NCBI GenBank assembly: GCA_005239465.1
Contig: SPAW01000033.1
Coordinates: 1 to 64,000 of the forward strand
From: Nitrospira sp.
Lineage (GTDB): Bacteria; Nitrospirota; Nitrospiria; Nitrospirales; Nitrospiraceae
DNA: 64,000 bases
Direction of reading: 5' to 3'
Below, piece after piece: positions 37,443 through 45,634 of the stretch (position 1 is its first letter; every line of letters starts with the position of its first letter). The notes under the pieces were generated by a model. The model was given only the letters and a program-made list of their open reading frames with translations, searched no databases and was not told the DNA's origin. The position numbers and the translations under genes were made by a program.

Positions 37443-37586
37443 TTACCACCTTAGTTGGCTTCCTCAGCAGCGTGCAGCGAACGAGGGAGGCGTGGCTCAC
37501 AAGAATCTGCCGACGATCACCGCAGAAGAACCACTAGAGAATTCAGCGCATTACAAATAGACGATTGGACGGTTCGAGAAAGTCCG

Positions 37587-38528
37587 ATGAACAGAGAATT
37601 GAAAATTTTCTCTGGCAATGCCAATCCTGCGCTCGCCCAGGAGATATCTGCCTATTTAGGGCAGAAGCTGGGTGAGGCGACGGTGTCATCATTCAGCGAC
37701 GGAGAGATTCGGGTCAAGATCGATGAAAACGTGCGTGGTGCTGATGTATTCGTCGTGCAGTCGTGCTGCCAGCCGGTGAATGATTCGTTGATGGAGTTGT
37801 TGATCATCATCGATGCGCTCAAGCGCTCGTCAGCCAACCGCATTACCGCCGTCATCCCCTATTTTGGCTACGCACGCCAGGACCGCAAAGATCAGCCGCG
37901 CGTGCCCATTACGGCCAAGCTAGTTGCTGATTTGATCACCACGGCGGGAGCAGACCGTGTCCTGACAATGGATCTCCATGCCGGGCAAATCCAAGGGTTT
38001 TTCAATGTGCCGGTGGATCACCTGTATGCGCAACCCGTGTTGCTCGATTACATCACCAAGAAAAAGATTAATGGTCTAGTTGTCGTGTCGCCTGACGCCG
38101 GTGGTGTGGAGCGTGCCAGGGCGTTTGCGAAGCGCTTGCAGGCCAATCTGGCGATCATCGACAAGCGGCGCGAAGGTCCGAACCAGGCTCAGACCATGAA
38201 CATCATCGGTGACGTGCAGGGGAAGAGCGTGTTGCTCCTCGACGACATGATCGATACGGCCGGGACAATTGTTCAGGGTGCGCAAGCCTGCGCCGATCAA
38301 GGAGCACAAGAAGTCTTGACCGCATGCACCCATGCCGTTCTATCAGGGCCCGCGCTCGATCGGCTGCAGACGTCGTGTATCTCGCAGGTGGTGATCACGA
38401 ACACCGTCCCGTTGCGTGGAAAAGAGCAGGTGTGTCCAAAGTTGCATCAATTGTCGGTGGCGCCCCTCCTGGGCGAAGCCATCAGACGCATTCACGAAGA
38501 CGAGTCAGTCAGTTCATTATTTACCTAG
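37587..38528 (+). CDS. prs: Ribose-phosphate pyrophosphokinase
   Basis: 313 residues, makes PRPP for nucleotide, His and Trp synthesis. Evidence: [35 protein letters not shown], the ATP region [56 protein letters not shown] and the PRPP loop [13 protein letters not shown]. The ATG at 37587 is set by family length; the frame opens further upstream. Confidence 0.95.
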   Translation: MNRELKIFSGNANPALAQEISAYLGQKLGEATVSSFSDGEIRVKIDENVRGADVFVVQSCCQPVNDSLMELLIIIDALKRSSANRITAVIPYFGYARQDRKDQPRVPITAKLVADLITTAGADRVLTMDLHAGQIQGFFNVPVDHLYAQPVLLDYITKKKINGLVVVSPDAGGVERARAFAKRLQANLAIIDKRREGPNQAQTMNIIGDVQGKSVLLLDDMIDTAGTIVQGAQACADQGAQEVLTACTHAVLSGPALDRLQTSCISQVVITNTVPLRGKEQVCPKLHQLSVAPLLGEAIRRIHEDESVSSLFT

Positions 38529-38577
38529 GTCCCAAGCGCAGGGCCACAGGTCTGAAGCAGGGTGACGGAGGAGTATC

Positions 38578-39375
38578 ATGAAATTCGAGTTAGCAGCGAC
38601 GGTGAGGGAGCAAGCCGGCAAGGGTGCCGCGCGGTCCATGCGACGGGCGGGAAAAGTCCCGGCGGTGCTCTATGGACAGGGTGAGTGCCTACTAGTGACC
38701 GTCAATCCTGACGAGTTGATCAAGATCTTGAAGTCCCATGCGGGAAGCACAGCCTTGATTTCCTTGACCGTAACCGGGACGAAGTCCAAACCGAACCGCA
38801 CCGCGCTCCTGCGCGACTATCAAGTCGATCCAGTAAGCGGCGCCGTGCTGCATGCGGATCTGTTTGAGATTTCCATGAACAAGCCGATTCGCGTCAAAGT
38901 CCCGATCCAGGTCATTGGCGGGGTCCCAGCCGGCGTGAAGGAAGGCGGTGTGCTGCACCACAACATGCGCGACTTGCACGTCGAATGTCTCCCGGCCGTC
39001 TTGCCGGACCATATCGAAGTCGATGCCTCGGCCTTGAATATCGGTGACGGCATCCACTTGAAAGAAATCGCGACGCGCGAAGGGGTCCGTTTCTTGGACG
39101 ATCCCGACCAGATGGTCGTCAGCGTGGCGGCGCCGCTGTCGGATGCCAAGCTCGAAGCCCTGTTGACGAGCGCGGCAGGACCGGCGGCCGAACCCGAAGT
39201 GATAGCCAAAGGCAAGGAAGCGGCGGCTGTGGCTGAAGGTGCTCCGGGTGCGGAACCGGCCAAGGCTGGCGCCGCGGCGCCGGCCGCTGCCGGCGAAGTT
39301 AAAGTAGGCGAGAAGAAAGAAGCCGGCAAGGAAGCCCCGAAGGCTGAGAAGAAGGAAGCCGAAAAGAAGAAGTAG
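38578..39375 (+). CDS. rplY: 50S ribosomal protein L25 (CTC form)
   Basis: 265 residues. Residues ~1-95 are the 5S rRNA-binding L25 domain (REQAGKGAARSMRRAGKVPAVLYGQGE); ~96-190 are the beta-rich CTC/TL5 domain (VPIQVIGGVPAGVKEGGVLHHNMRDLHVECLP). Residues ~197-265 form a low-complexity tail of Ala, Glu, Lys and Gly ending in KKEAEKKK. An AGGAGG-like site precedes the ATG. Neighbours prs and pth are the usual ones. Confidence 0.94.
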   Translation: MKFELAATVREQAGKGAARSMRRAGKVPAVLYGQGECLLVTVNPDELIKILKSHAGSTALISLTVTGTKSKPNRTALLRDYQVDPVSGAVLHADLFEISMNKPIRVKVPIQVIGGVPAGVKEGGVLHHNMRDLHVECLPAVLPDHIEVDASALNIGDGIHLKEIATREGVRFLDDPDQMVVSVAAPLSDAKLEALLTSAAGPAAEPEVIAKGKEAAAVAEGAPGAEPAKAGAAAPAAAGEVKVGEKKEAGKEAPKAEKKEAEKKK

Positions 39376-39377
39376 CG

Positions 39378-39965
39378 GTGCGTCTCATCATAGGACTGGG
39401 CAATCCCGGCAAAGCCTACGCCCAGACCCGTCACAACGTCGGTATGTGGGTCATCGAGCGGGCCGCCGTTCGATGGTCGATTCGCCTCACCTCCCGCGGC
39501 ACGATTCAGCGAGGCTCCGGGCGGCTCGGTTCGGAATTGATCGAACTGGCTGGTCTGCTGGACTGGATGAATGTCAGCGGCCCTCCCCTCAAAGGCCTCC
39601 TGCGCGAATTCAAACTCACGCCCGACGAACTCATCGTTATTCACGACGATCTCGATCTGGAGCCTGGGCGGCTGCGGATCAAGCTGGCTGGAGGGCATGG
39701 GGGACACAAAGGAATTAAATCAGTAGTGGAGGCGCTCGGCACTCCGCAATTCGTCCGGGTCAAGATGGGGATTGGTCGGCCTGCGCCAAGTCAAGATTCC
39801 GCTGACTATGTGCTGGAGCCGTTTACGAAAGAAGAGATCGAGGTGTTGAACCCCTGCCTCGATCGCGCCGTCGATGCGCTGGAATGTCTGATTCATCGAG
39901 GAGTCGCGCTGGCAATGAACGAGTTTAATGTGCGCGAACGAGAAACGACGGAAGAAGAGGAATAA
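39378..39965 (+). CDS. pth: Peptidyl-tRNA hydrolase
   Basis: 195 residues. Frees tRNA from stalled peptidyl-tRNA. The catalytic His19 is in YAQTRHNVGMWVIE, with LIIGLGNPGKAY before it; the catalytic Asp region is VIHDDLDLEPGRLRIKLAGGHGGHKGIKSV, and RVKMGIGRP follows. Starts at GTG two bases after the rplY stop. The usual F-N-K site around residue 66 is diverged here (GLLDWMNVSGPPLKGLL), but the Asn of the MNVSG motif is kept. Confidence 0.94.
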   Translation: MRLIIGLGNPGKAYAQTRHNVGMWVIERAAVRWSIRLTSRGTIQRGSGRLGSELIELAGLLDWMNVSGPPLKGLLREFKLTPDELIVIHDDLDLEPGRLRIKLAGGHGGHKGIKSVVEALGTPQFVRVKMGIGRPAPSQDSADYVLEPFTKEEIEVLNPCLDRAVDALECLIHRGVALAMNEFNVRERETTEEEE

Positions 39966-40031
39966 GTGCTGAGTGCTGAGTTAGAAGAGCCCTGGAGCCT
40001 ATTCTCAGCACTTTGCACTCAGCACTGAGGT
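39966..40031. repeat. Inverted repeat built of GTGCTGAGT units
   Basis: GTGCTGAGTGCTGAG directly after the pth stop faces CTCAGCACTTTGCACTCAGCAC just before the ychF ribosome region. The two arms can pair over about 15 bases with a small bulge. It may form a hairpin between the two genes. Confidence 0.6.
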
Positions 40032-40036
40032 GTTTG

Positions 40037-41128
40037 ATGGGACTCTGTTGCGGCATGATCGGGTTGCCGAACGTCGGGAAGACGACAGTCTTTAACGCGC
40101 TCGTCGGCGCGGGGGCGGTGGTGGCGAATTATCCGTTCTCGACGGTCGAAACGAATGTCGGCATTGCGCAGGTCCCCGACCCGCGGGTGGATCGTCTGGT
40201 AGAGCTATTCAAATCCAAGAAGAAAACACCCAGCACACTGGAAGTGCGCGACATCGCGGGCTTGGTCGAGGGAGCCAGCACAGGAGAAGGGTTGGGCAAT
40301 CAGTTTCTCGGACAGATTCGGGAAGTCGACGCGCTGATACACGTGGTGCGCTGTTTTCAGGGCGGCGGCGTCGTCCATGTGAGCGGAAACGTCAACCCGA
40401 TTCGCGACATCGGTATCATCGAAACCGAACTCATGCTTGCAGATCTGGAGGCGCTGGACCGCCGCAAGCAAAAGACCGAAAAGAAAGTCCGCGCCGGGGA
40501 TAAGAAAGCGGCGCTTGAGTTGACCTTCGTGCAGAAGCTGATGGATCTCCTCGACACGGGCGAATGGCTGGGCAATCTGTCGTACTCACCGGAGGAGCGG
40601 GTGATTCTGGATGAGTGCCAACTCCTCGCCGCCAAACCGGTGCTCTTCATAGCCAACGTCTCGGAAGGGGCCAATGCGGATGAGGTGATGGTCAAGACAG
40701 TGCGAGAGTTTGCCGAGAAGCGCGGTGCGCGGGTGGTCACGATCTGCGGCCAGCTCGAAGCGGAGTTGTCCGCGCTTCCGGACAGTGAGCGGGCTGATTA
40801 TCTGAAAGAAATGGGGCTGATGGAGTCGGGCCTTGTTCGCCTCACGCGCGAGGCCTACGCACTTTTAAACCTCATCACGTTTTTTACCGCCGGCGAGACG
40901 GAGTCGCGAGCCTGGCCGTTGCGGAAAGGGCTCACGGCCCCACAGGCGGCGGGAAAGATTCACTCAGATATGGAACGAGGGTTCATCCGTGCCGAGGTGT
41001 ATACCTATGACGATCTGATGGCCTGCGGGTCGGAGGCAAAGGTGAAAGAGAAGGGATTATTCCGCCTCGAAGGCAAAGACTACGTAATTAAAGAAGCGGA
41101 CATCGTATATTTCCGGTTCAATGTTTAA
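40037..41128 (+). CDS. ychF: Redox-regulated ribosome-associated ATPase YchF (OLA1)
   Basis: 363 residues, TRAFAC P-loop protein that prefers ATP over GTP. Evidence: GMIGLPNVGKTTVFNAL (G1), VRDIAGLVEGASTGEGLGNQFL (G3), LFIANVSEG (modified G4 as usual for YchF), and the C-terminal TGS domain with FTAGETESRAWPLRKGLTAPQAAGKIHSD. The ATG at 40037 matches the family start. Confidence 0.95.
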   Translation: MGLCCGMIGLPNVGKTTVFNALVGAGAVVANYPFSTVETNVGIAQVPDPRVDRLVELFKSKKKTPSTLEVRDIAGLVEGASTGEGLGNQFLGQIREVDALIHVVRCFQGGGVVHVSGNVNPIRDIGIIETELMLADLEALDRRKQKTEKKVRAGDKKAALELTFVQKLMDLLDTGEWLGNLSYSPEERVILDECQLLAAKPVLFIANVSEGANADEVMVKTVREFAEKRGARVVTICGQLEAELSALPDSERADYLKEMGLMESGLVRLTREAYALLNLITFFTAGETESRAWPLRKGLTAPQAAGKIHSDMERGFIRAEVYTYDDLMACGSEAKVKEKGLFRLEGKDYVIKEADIVYFRFNV

Positions 41129-41152
41129 TTGTTACTGGGCGAGTGAAGTCGC

Positions 41153-42049
41153 ATGATCAAAGTCCTATTGGTTGAATCGAGCGAAGCCGACGCCCGTCGG
41201 GCGTGCGACATGCTCACTGAAGCAGGAGAGGGAGACATTCAGGTCACTCACGTTGAGAAACTGAGCACAGCCCTGCGTCGGCTGAATCGAGAATCGTTCG
41301 ATGCCATTCTGCTCTACGGAGATCTTATCGATACCCATGGCTTGAACTTGCTCGATCTGCTCCAGGCCGCATTAGCCCGAATGCCGATCGTGATGCTGAC
41401 GGATCAGAAAGATGCCGAGAAAGAACGACTAGCGATCCAGCGGGGCATTCAGGACGTCATCGTCAAGAAGCAGTGGACGGCGGAACAACTGGTGCGGTCG
41501 GTCCGGCACGCCGTTGATCGCAAACAAGCCGAACAACACCTGTCGTATCTGGCGCAGTACGATCCGCTGACGGCCTTGGCCAATCGTGCGTTGTTCCGGG
41601 ATCGCCTAGTTCATGCGATTCGGATCGCCAAGCGGAAAAAACAAGAAGTCGGGGTCGTTTTGCTGGGGCTCGATCAGTTTAAGTCCCTGACCGATACGTT
41701 CGGTCCCGATGGCTGTGATGCGTTGCTGAAGGAGACCGCAGACCGTCTCAAAGAGTGCATGAGAGAGGTCGATACTGTGGCTCGCCTCGAAGGCGATGAA
41801 TTTACGTGCTTGCTTGAGGGTCTCAACTGCCGGGCCGATTTGGAGATTGTGGCCAAGCGAGTCCTAGCCTCCATGGGAAAGCCGTTCACAATGAAGGGGC
41901 AGGAGGTGGCGGTCACGGCGAGCCTGGGGCTCACGGTGTATCCGCTCGACGGCCAACTGGTTGATGAGTTGCTGCAGCGGGCCCAAGACGCGTTGACCGC
42001 CGTCCAGGAATCCGGCGGGTCGAGCTATCAGTTTTCCGCATCTCGGTGA
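41153..42049 (+). CDS. Degenerate receiver-GGDEF protein
   Basis: 298 residues. Residues 1-120 are a receiver fold, but the phosphoacceptor site reads AILLYGDLID with Tyr55 where Asp is expected, and the acidic pair is Glu8-Ser9. Residues ~125-298 are a GGDEF domain (LSYLAQYDPLTALANRALFRDRL, VLLGLDQFKSLTDTFG), whose active-site motif is EGDEF at 213-217 and whose later VTASLGLTVYP is normal. It is therefore unlikely to be phosphorylated; diguanylate cyclase activity is uncertain. No RxxD inhibitory site is evident. Confidence 0.85.
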   Translation: MIKVLLVESSEADARRACDMLTEAGEGDIQVTHVEKLSTALRRLNRESFDAILLYGDLIDTHGLNLLDLLQAALARMPIVMLTDQKDAEKERLAIQRGIQDVIVKKQWTAEQLVRSVRHAVDRKQAEQHLSYLAQYDPLTALANRALFRDRLVHAIRIAKRKKQEVGVVLLGLDQFKSLTDTFGPDGCDALLKETADRLKECMREVDTVARLEGDEFTCLLEGLNCRADLEIVAKRVLASMGKPFTMKGQEVAVTASLGLTVYPLDGQLVDELLQRAQDALTAVQESGGSSYQFSASR

Positions 42050-42194
42050 GCAGGGCGTCATCCTCATAGAGGTCTCTCACTACGGCGACATGCTGGCTTG
42101 TGGGTCGCAACCGTTGCTTCGATTAACCACCATTTGAATGTTTCTGTCTTTATCCGCTTTTATTTCGTCCCATCCTCGCGTAGGATAACAATAT

Positions 42195-42455
42195 ATGGTG
42201 TCCCAGCCGAAGATGCCGCCGATCTGGTTGGCCAAACTATCGACGTTCTGCAAGGAATTGCATGCCGTTCGGTGGCCTGTATCGCCGGCGGCGGGGATTC
42301 TTGAGGGGTGCCGTCTCTCTGATCTGGGCCGAACGATCTTCCAGGCCACACTGCAAACCCAATACCGCACCGCGTCACCTGAGGAGCTTGCCGTGCTTCG
42401 TGATCGCCTAGAGCAACGCTGGGATTCCGAACTGCGCCGAGTTTTCTCGCGGTAA
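42195..42455 (+). CDS. Small unrecognised protein paired with a nucleotidyltransferase
   Basis: 86 residues, helical, no membrane segment. Contains IWLAKLSTFCKELHAVRWPVSPAAGILEGCRLSDLGRTIFQATL. It stands 20 bases before the nucleotidyltransferase gene and has TAGGA upstream of its ATG. The arrangement recalls two-gene modules in which a small protein partners a minimal nucleotidyltransferase; the function is not known. Confidence 0.55.
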   Translation: MVSQPKMPPIWLAKLSTFCKELHAVRWPVSPAAGILEGCRLSDLGRTIFQATLQTQYRTASPEELAVLRDRLEQRWDSELRRVFSR

Positions 42456-42475
42456 TCCTGAGAGACGAGGGTTCA

Positions 42476-43048
42476 TTGGCTTCAAGCGGTGATTCAGACC
42501 CAGACTTTTTTCAGATTCTCCGTACGCTGATCGGGAGCCTTCCGGCGCCTGCTCCGCCCTATTGCCTCATCGGCGCGCTCGCCCTTAGCGCCTGGGGACA
42601 GCCCAGGGCTACGAAAGACATCGACCTGCTCATCCTTCTGGACGAAGAGAGTCAGGGCGAGTTCTTGAAGGAACTCGCGTCACGTGGATTCCTCAAGGAC
42701 GAGGCACGGAGCGAACATAATCCCATGCTGCGGGGTACGCTGGTGCGACTGTACTCCGGTGATGTGCCAATCGATCTACTTGCCCCTCGTGATGCGCAGG
42801 AAGAAGAAGCCTTGACTCGTCGCCGAATGATCGAAGTGGAGGGACTCTCGCTCTGGACGATCAGCCCTGAGGACCTCGTGCTCATGAAGCTCAAGGCTGG
42901 ACGGCCCTATGATTTCGGGGATGTCACGACGGTCCTTGTACGTCAGGGAGATGCGTTGGACCTGGAATATTTGTTCCGTTGGGCGAAGCGGCTCGGTGTA
43001 ATCGACGAACTGGCCTATGTGATCGATCAATCTTCTGGATCTGGCTGA
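42476..43048 (+). CDS. Nucleotidyltransferase-fold protein (AbiEii/DUF6036-like)
   Basis: 190 residues. YCLIGALALSAWGQPRATKDIDLLILLD carries the G-x-A ... R-x-T-x-D-I-D pattern of the pol-beta-type nucleotidyltransferase fold; a third acidic residue is in PIDLLAP. The rest (SPEDLVLMKLKAGRPYDFGDVTTVL, ... DLEYLFRWAKRLGVIDEL) matches DUF6036/AbiEii-like proteins, some of which are toxin halves of toxin-antitoxin pairs. Start at TTG with GAGGG upstream. Role as a toxin is inference only. Confidence 0.75.
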   Translation: MASSGDSDPDFFQILRTLIGSLPAPAPPYCLIGALALSAWGQPRATKDIDLLILLDEESQGEFLKELASRGFLKDEARSEHNPMLRGTLVRLYSGDVPIDLLAPRDAQEEEALTRRRMIEVEGLSLWTISPEDLVLMKLKAGRPYDFGDVTTVLVRQGDALDLEYLFRWAKRLGVIDELAYVIDQSSGSG

Positions 43049-43405
43049 GGCGCCTTCAAGTGCTTAGGGCATCGTCTTTCAACCAACCGCATATAATTGC
43101 TCTCGCTTTTATTGACAGCTGTTTCTGGCCTGTGCTACCGTCCACCGTTCGTTGCGCCGAATAGGCGCCCTACACCTCGCTCCCGACGGAGCCTGTCGGA
43201 TAATCCCTTTCGTAACGAGGCGAAAGAGGGAAGGCCAGCTGCAAGGCCGCAGGCCTGAAAAACACCGGAAGCGTATTCTCTGCGATACGTTGAGGGTTTT
43301 TTCAGGCCGAGAACGACGCAGATGGTCTTGACTCGTTTGCCGGAGTAGAAGGGGGTTGTCCGATAGGCTCCAAGTTCGGGGGCCTTTGTCCAGGAGGATC
43401 GCTGC
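43049..43405. other. Leader region before rpsF, no gene
   Basis: About 350 bases. It holds a weak promoter candidate (TTGACA at 43112-43117 and a CTACCG-like -10 at 43135), a GC-rich stretch with GGCCGCAGGCC, and a long hairpin at 43251-43308. A structured leader or S6/S18-type control is possible but no consensus was verified. Confidence 0.45.
43251..43308 (+). repeat. Long hairpin in the rpsF leader
   Basis: AGGCCTGAAAAACACC at 43251-43266 pairs with GGTTTTTTCAGGCC at 43295-43308 with one or two mismatches; an inner stem CGTAT / ATACG (43272-43276, 43285-43289) extends it. The T run lies inside the right arm rather than after it, so it is not a plain terminator. Confidence 0.6.
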
Positions 43406-43753
43406 ATGGAGCTCTACGAGTCTCTGTTTATTATTCGTCCGTCCGTCTCCGACGAGGAGACCAATGCGCTCATCGAGAAGATGAAGGGCGTGGCCGATAA
43501 GACCGGCGCGCAGTTCATCAAAGCCGAAAACTTGGGCAAGAAGAAGCTTGCCTATGAAGTGCGACGCGAGCGGAAGGGCACCTACGCCTACTTCTACTTC
43601 AAGGCGCCGAACAATACGGTCGGTGAGCTGGAGCGGGCCTATCGGTTGGAAGACAACATCATCAAATTCCTCACGATCCATCACGAAAAGGAACTAGTGC
43701 CGCGACGTCCTTTGGAAGTCTCGGCTCTGGAGTCTGACGGTGGCCGGATTTAA
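43406..43753 (+). CDS. rpsF: 30S ribosomal protein S6
   Basis: 115 residues; starts MELYESLFIIRPSVSDEETNALIEKMKGV and has KAENLGKKKLAYEVRRERKGTYAYFYFKAP, the S6 core that pairs with S18 on the 30S platform. AGGAGG eight bases before the ATG. Order rpsF-ssb-rpsR is the classic one. Its 3' end overlaps ssb by 14 bases. Confidence 0.96.
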   Translation: MELYESLFIIRPSVSDEETNALIEKMKGVADKTGAQFIKAENLGKKKLAYEVRRERKGTYAYFYFKAPNNTVGELERAYRLEDNIIKFLTIHHEKELVPRRPLEVSALESDGGRI

Positions 43754-44156
43754 CAAAGTTATTCTCATGGGGAATCTCACGCGGAATCCCGAGCTGCGGT
43801 ACACGCCGAGCGGGACGCCGGTGGCGAGTTTCGGGCTGGCGGTGAGCCGTCGGTTCAAGCAGGGCGAAGACCTGAAAGAAGAAGTCTGTTTTGTCGATAT
43901 TGTGGTGTTTGGCAAACAAGCGGAACATTGCGGGCAGTATCTCAACAAGGGCAACGGGGCGATCGTCGAGGGCCGATTGCAGCAGCGCCGATGGGAAACT
44001 GAAGACGGCCAGAAGCGCAGCAAGCACGAAGTGGTCGCACAGACTGTGACCTTCATGCCGAAACGGCAGGATGGCGGCGGTCCAGGTGCAGGGGGTGGAG
44101 GCGCAGAACCTCCGATTCACGACGAGCCCGGCTATGAAATGGATGAACAAGGCTAG
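43740..44156 (+). CDS. ssb: Single-stranded DNA-binding protein
   Basis: 138 residues. OB fold intact: [67 protein letters not shown] Gly-rich linker follows ([12 protein letters not shown]). The C-terminal tip is GYEMDEQG, not the usual DDDIPF peptide that binds repair and replication partners. It starts at GTG inside rpsF. Confidence 0.92.
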   Translation: MAGFNKVILMGNLTRNPELRYTPSGTPVASFGLAVSRRFKQGEDLKEEVCFVDIVVFGKQAEHCGQYLNKGNGAIVEGRLQQRRWETEDGQKRSKHEVVAQTVTFMPKRQDGGGPGAGGGGAEPPIHDEPGYEMDEQG

Positions 44157-44179
44157 TTGCGCAGAACGAGGAGGCGGTA

Positions 44180-44434
44180 ATGGAACGAAATGACAGTGAA
44201 CGTGGTGGGGGCGGAGGCCGGTTGTTTCAACGAAGGCGGCCTTGCCGATTTTGCCTGGAGAAGACACCGATCGATTTCAAGGATACCGGGTTGCTCAGGA
44301 ATTTCCTGACCGAGCGGGGGCGCATTGTTCCGCGCCGTATTTCAGGGAACTGTATGCGCCATCAGCGTGAGCTGACGGTCGCGGTCAAGCGGGCTCGGCA
44401 TATTGCCATTATCAGCTTCGCGGAGGAGCGATAA
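44180..44434 (+). CDS. rpsR: 30S ribosomal protein S18
   Basis: 84 residues. [62 protein letters not shown] is the full S18 core. It keeps a zinc-type Cys pair (CRFC) plus a later Cys, a Cys+ form. AGGAGG upstream. Confidence 0.95.
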   Translation: MERNDSERGGGGGRLFQRRRPCRFCLEKTPIDFKDTGLLRNFLTERGRIVPRRISGNCMRHQRELTVAVKRARHIAIISFAEER

Positions 44435-44439
44435 CGAGT

Positions 44440-45090
44440 GTGATAGGCAATTCCAATACACTGGAGTGGGGCAGCAGCTCACCGCTGGGGATCACGATGG
44501 ATCTACTCACACCCAAGATCACAGACATCACGGCAGAGGGGCTCTCGCTGTCGGGAGACCTTACGGGTGAAGAGCTGGGGCTCACCGATGCGGATGTGAC
44601 TATACGCGGAACGCTGGCGGTGGGGCTGGATCTTCGCGCGGTCGAGCGCACCATCTGTGTGACGGGGGTCTTGGAAGGGATGGCGATTCGCCAATGCGTG
44701 CGATGCCTCAATGATTTCGACGATCCGATGGCCTTTTCCGTGCGCGTGGCCTATGAACGCGAGACAAAGGCGGCACCACCTGCCGCGAAGCGAGACGATT
44801 CACGGAAGAAGAGAGCGGCCCCGGCGGTTGAGATCGAGCCGGAGGAGCAGAACGACGATCTCTACTACTATGTGGGGGATCATCTCGAACTGGCGCCGAT
44901 GCTGCGCGAGCAGTTGATTCTCGCCTCTCCGATGCACCCGCTCTGTGCCAAGGAGTGCCTCGGGTTATGTGCGCGCTGTGGGAAAGACTTAAACGAGGGG
45001 CCGTGTCACTGTGCTGCCGAGCCGACGGGAGGTCCGTTTCAAGTGCTGCGCAGCGCGAAAAAGAAGTTGGGGGAGCCTGCTGATCGCTAG
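44440..45090 (+). CDS. yceD: DUF177/YceD family protein
   Basis: 216 residues. DUF177 proteins precede rpmF in most bacteria and are linked to 23S rRNA or ribosomal processing. Two Cys pairs are seen: CVRCLNDF near 88-95 and CAKECLGLCARCGKDLNEGPCHC near 169-191. A variable acidic loop (residues ~112-140) separates them. GTG start five bases after rpsR. Confidence 0.88.
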   Translation: MIGNSNTLEWGSSSPLGITMDLLTPKITDITAEGLSLSGDLTGEELGLTDADVTIRGTLAVGLDLRAVERTICVTGVLEGMAIRQCVRCLNDFDDPMAFSVRVAYERETKAAPPAAKRDDSRKKRAAPAVEIEPEEQNDDLYYYVGDHLELAPMLREQLILASPMHPLCAKECLGLCARCGKDLNEGPCHCAAEPTGGPFQVLRSAKKKLGEPADR

Positions 45091-45126
45091 TGGAGCGATC
45101 AGTGTCAACCCGAAGAAGGAGTTGCC

Positions 45127-45312
45127 ATGCCCAATCCGAAACATAAACATTCACGGGCAAGACGCGACAAGCGTCGCACCCAGAAATTGCGCATGACACC
45201 CCCAGGGATGTCCGTGTGCCCCCAGTGCCACGAGTTGAAGCTGCCGCATTACACCTGCTTGAACTGCGGGACTTATAAGGGCAAAGCGGTCATTCAAGTC
45301 GAAGAATCCTAA
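45127..45312 (+). CDS. rpmF: 50S ribosomal protein L32
   Basis: 61 residues. PNPKHKHSRARRDKRR start and a four-Cys zinc site: CPQCHELKLPHYTCLNCGTYKG. Order yceD-rpmF-plsX-fabH is the standard one. Element copy C begins two bases after its stop. Confidence 0.96.
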   Translation: MPNPKHKHSRARRDKRRTQKLRMTPPGMSVCPQCHELKLPHYTCLNCGTYKGKAVIQVEES

Positions 45313-45313
45313 G

Positions 45314-45525
45314 CAGGATGGTGAAAAAGGCCTCCAGTTTTGTTCTCGCATTGCTCAGGGGCTCGACGTTTAGAGGGAGCCTTCTGGAAGGTACGAATGC
45401 CTGAAGGAGCTTCTCCGTTCGCCAAGATCTATTTAAATGGCGCCCGGATCACACGAAGTGCGGTATGTACCTCCTTGCCTCATCGCTCGCTGCGGCCGCG
45501 CTGGAAGACCTTTTTGACCATCCTG
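45314..45525 (+). repeat. Palindromic 3' element, copy C
   Basis: Starts CAGGATGGTGAAAAAGG right after the rpmF stop and ends CCTTTTTGACCATCCTG; 17-base arms, one mismatch at the same place as in copies A and B. The inner pair is CCAG / CTGG. Contains GTTCTCGCATTGCTCAGGGG and CGCTCGCTGCGGCC, near-identical to words in copy B. It fills most of the 322-base gap before plsX; the remaining ~110 bases show no clear promoter. Confidence 0.8.
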
Positions 45526-45634
45526 TCGATTTCGATTCCCACGCAATCTGCGTTCTCAAACAATTGAGAGGCTTGCCGGCGATGTCTGCGCAGAGCCGTT
45601 CACCACGACATCATCTGTGAGTACACCATCTCGC

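Noticed and set aside
37388-37586. Possible tRNA gene between ispE and prs
   Set aside because: This place often holds a tRNA in other bacteria, but no cloverleaf or T-arm sequence could be found here.
43251-43308. Intrinsic terminator in front of rpsF
   Set aside because: The T run lies within the stem and no T run follows the hairpin, so it is listed as a structured leader.
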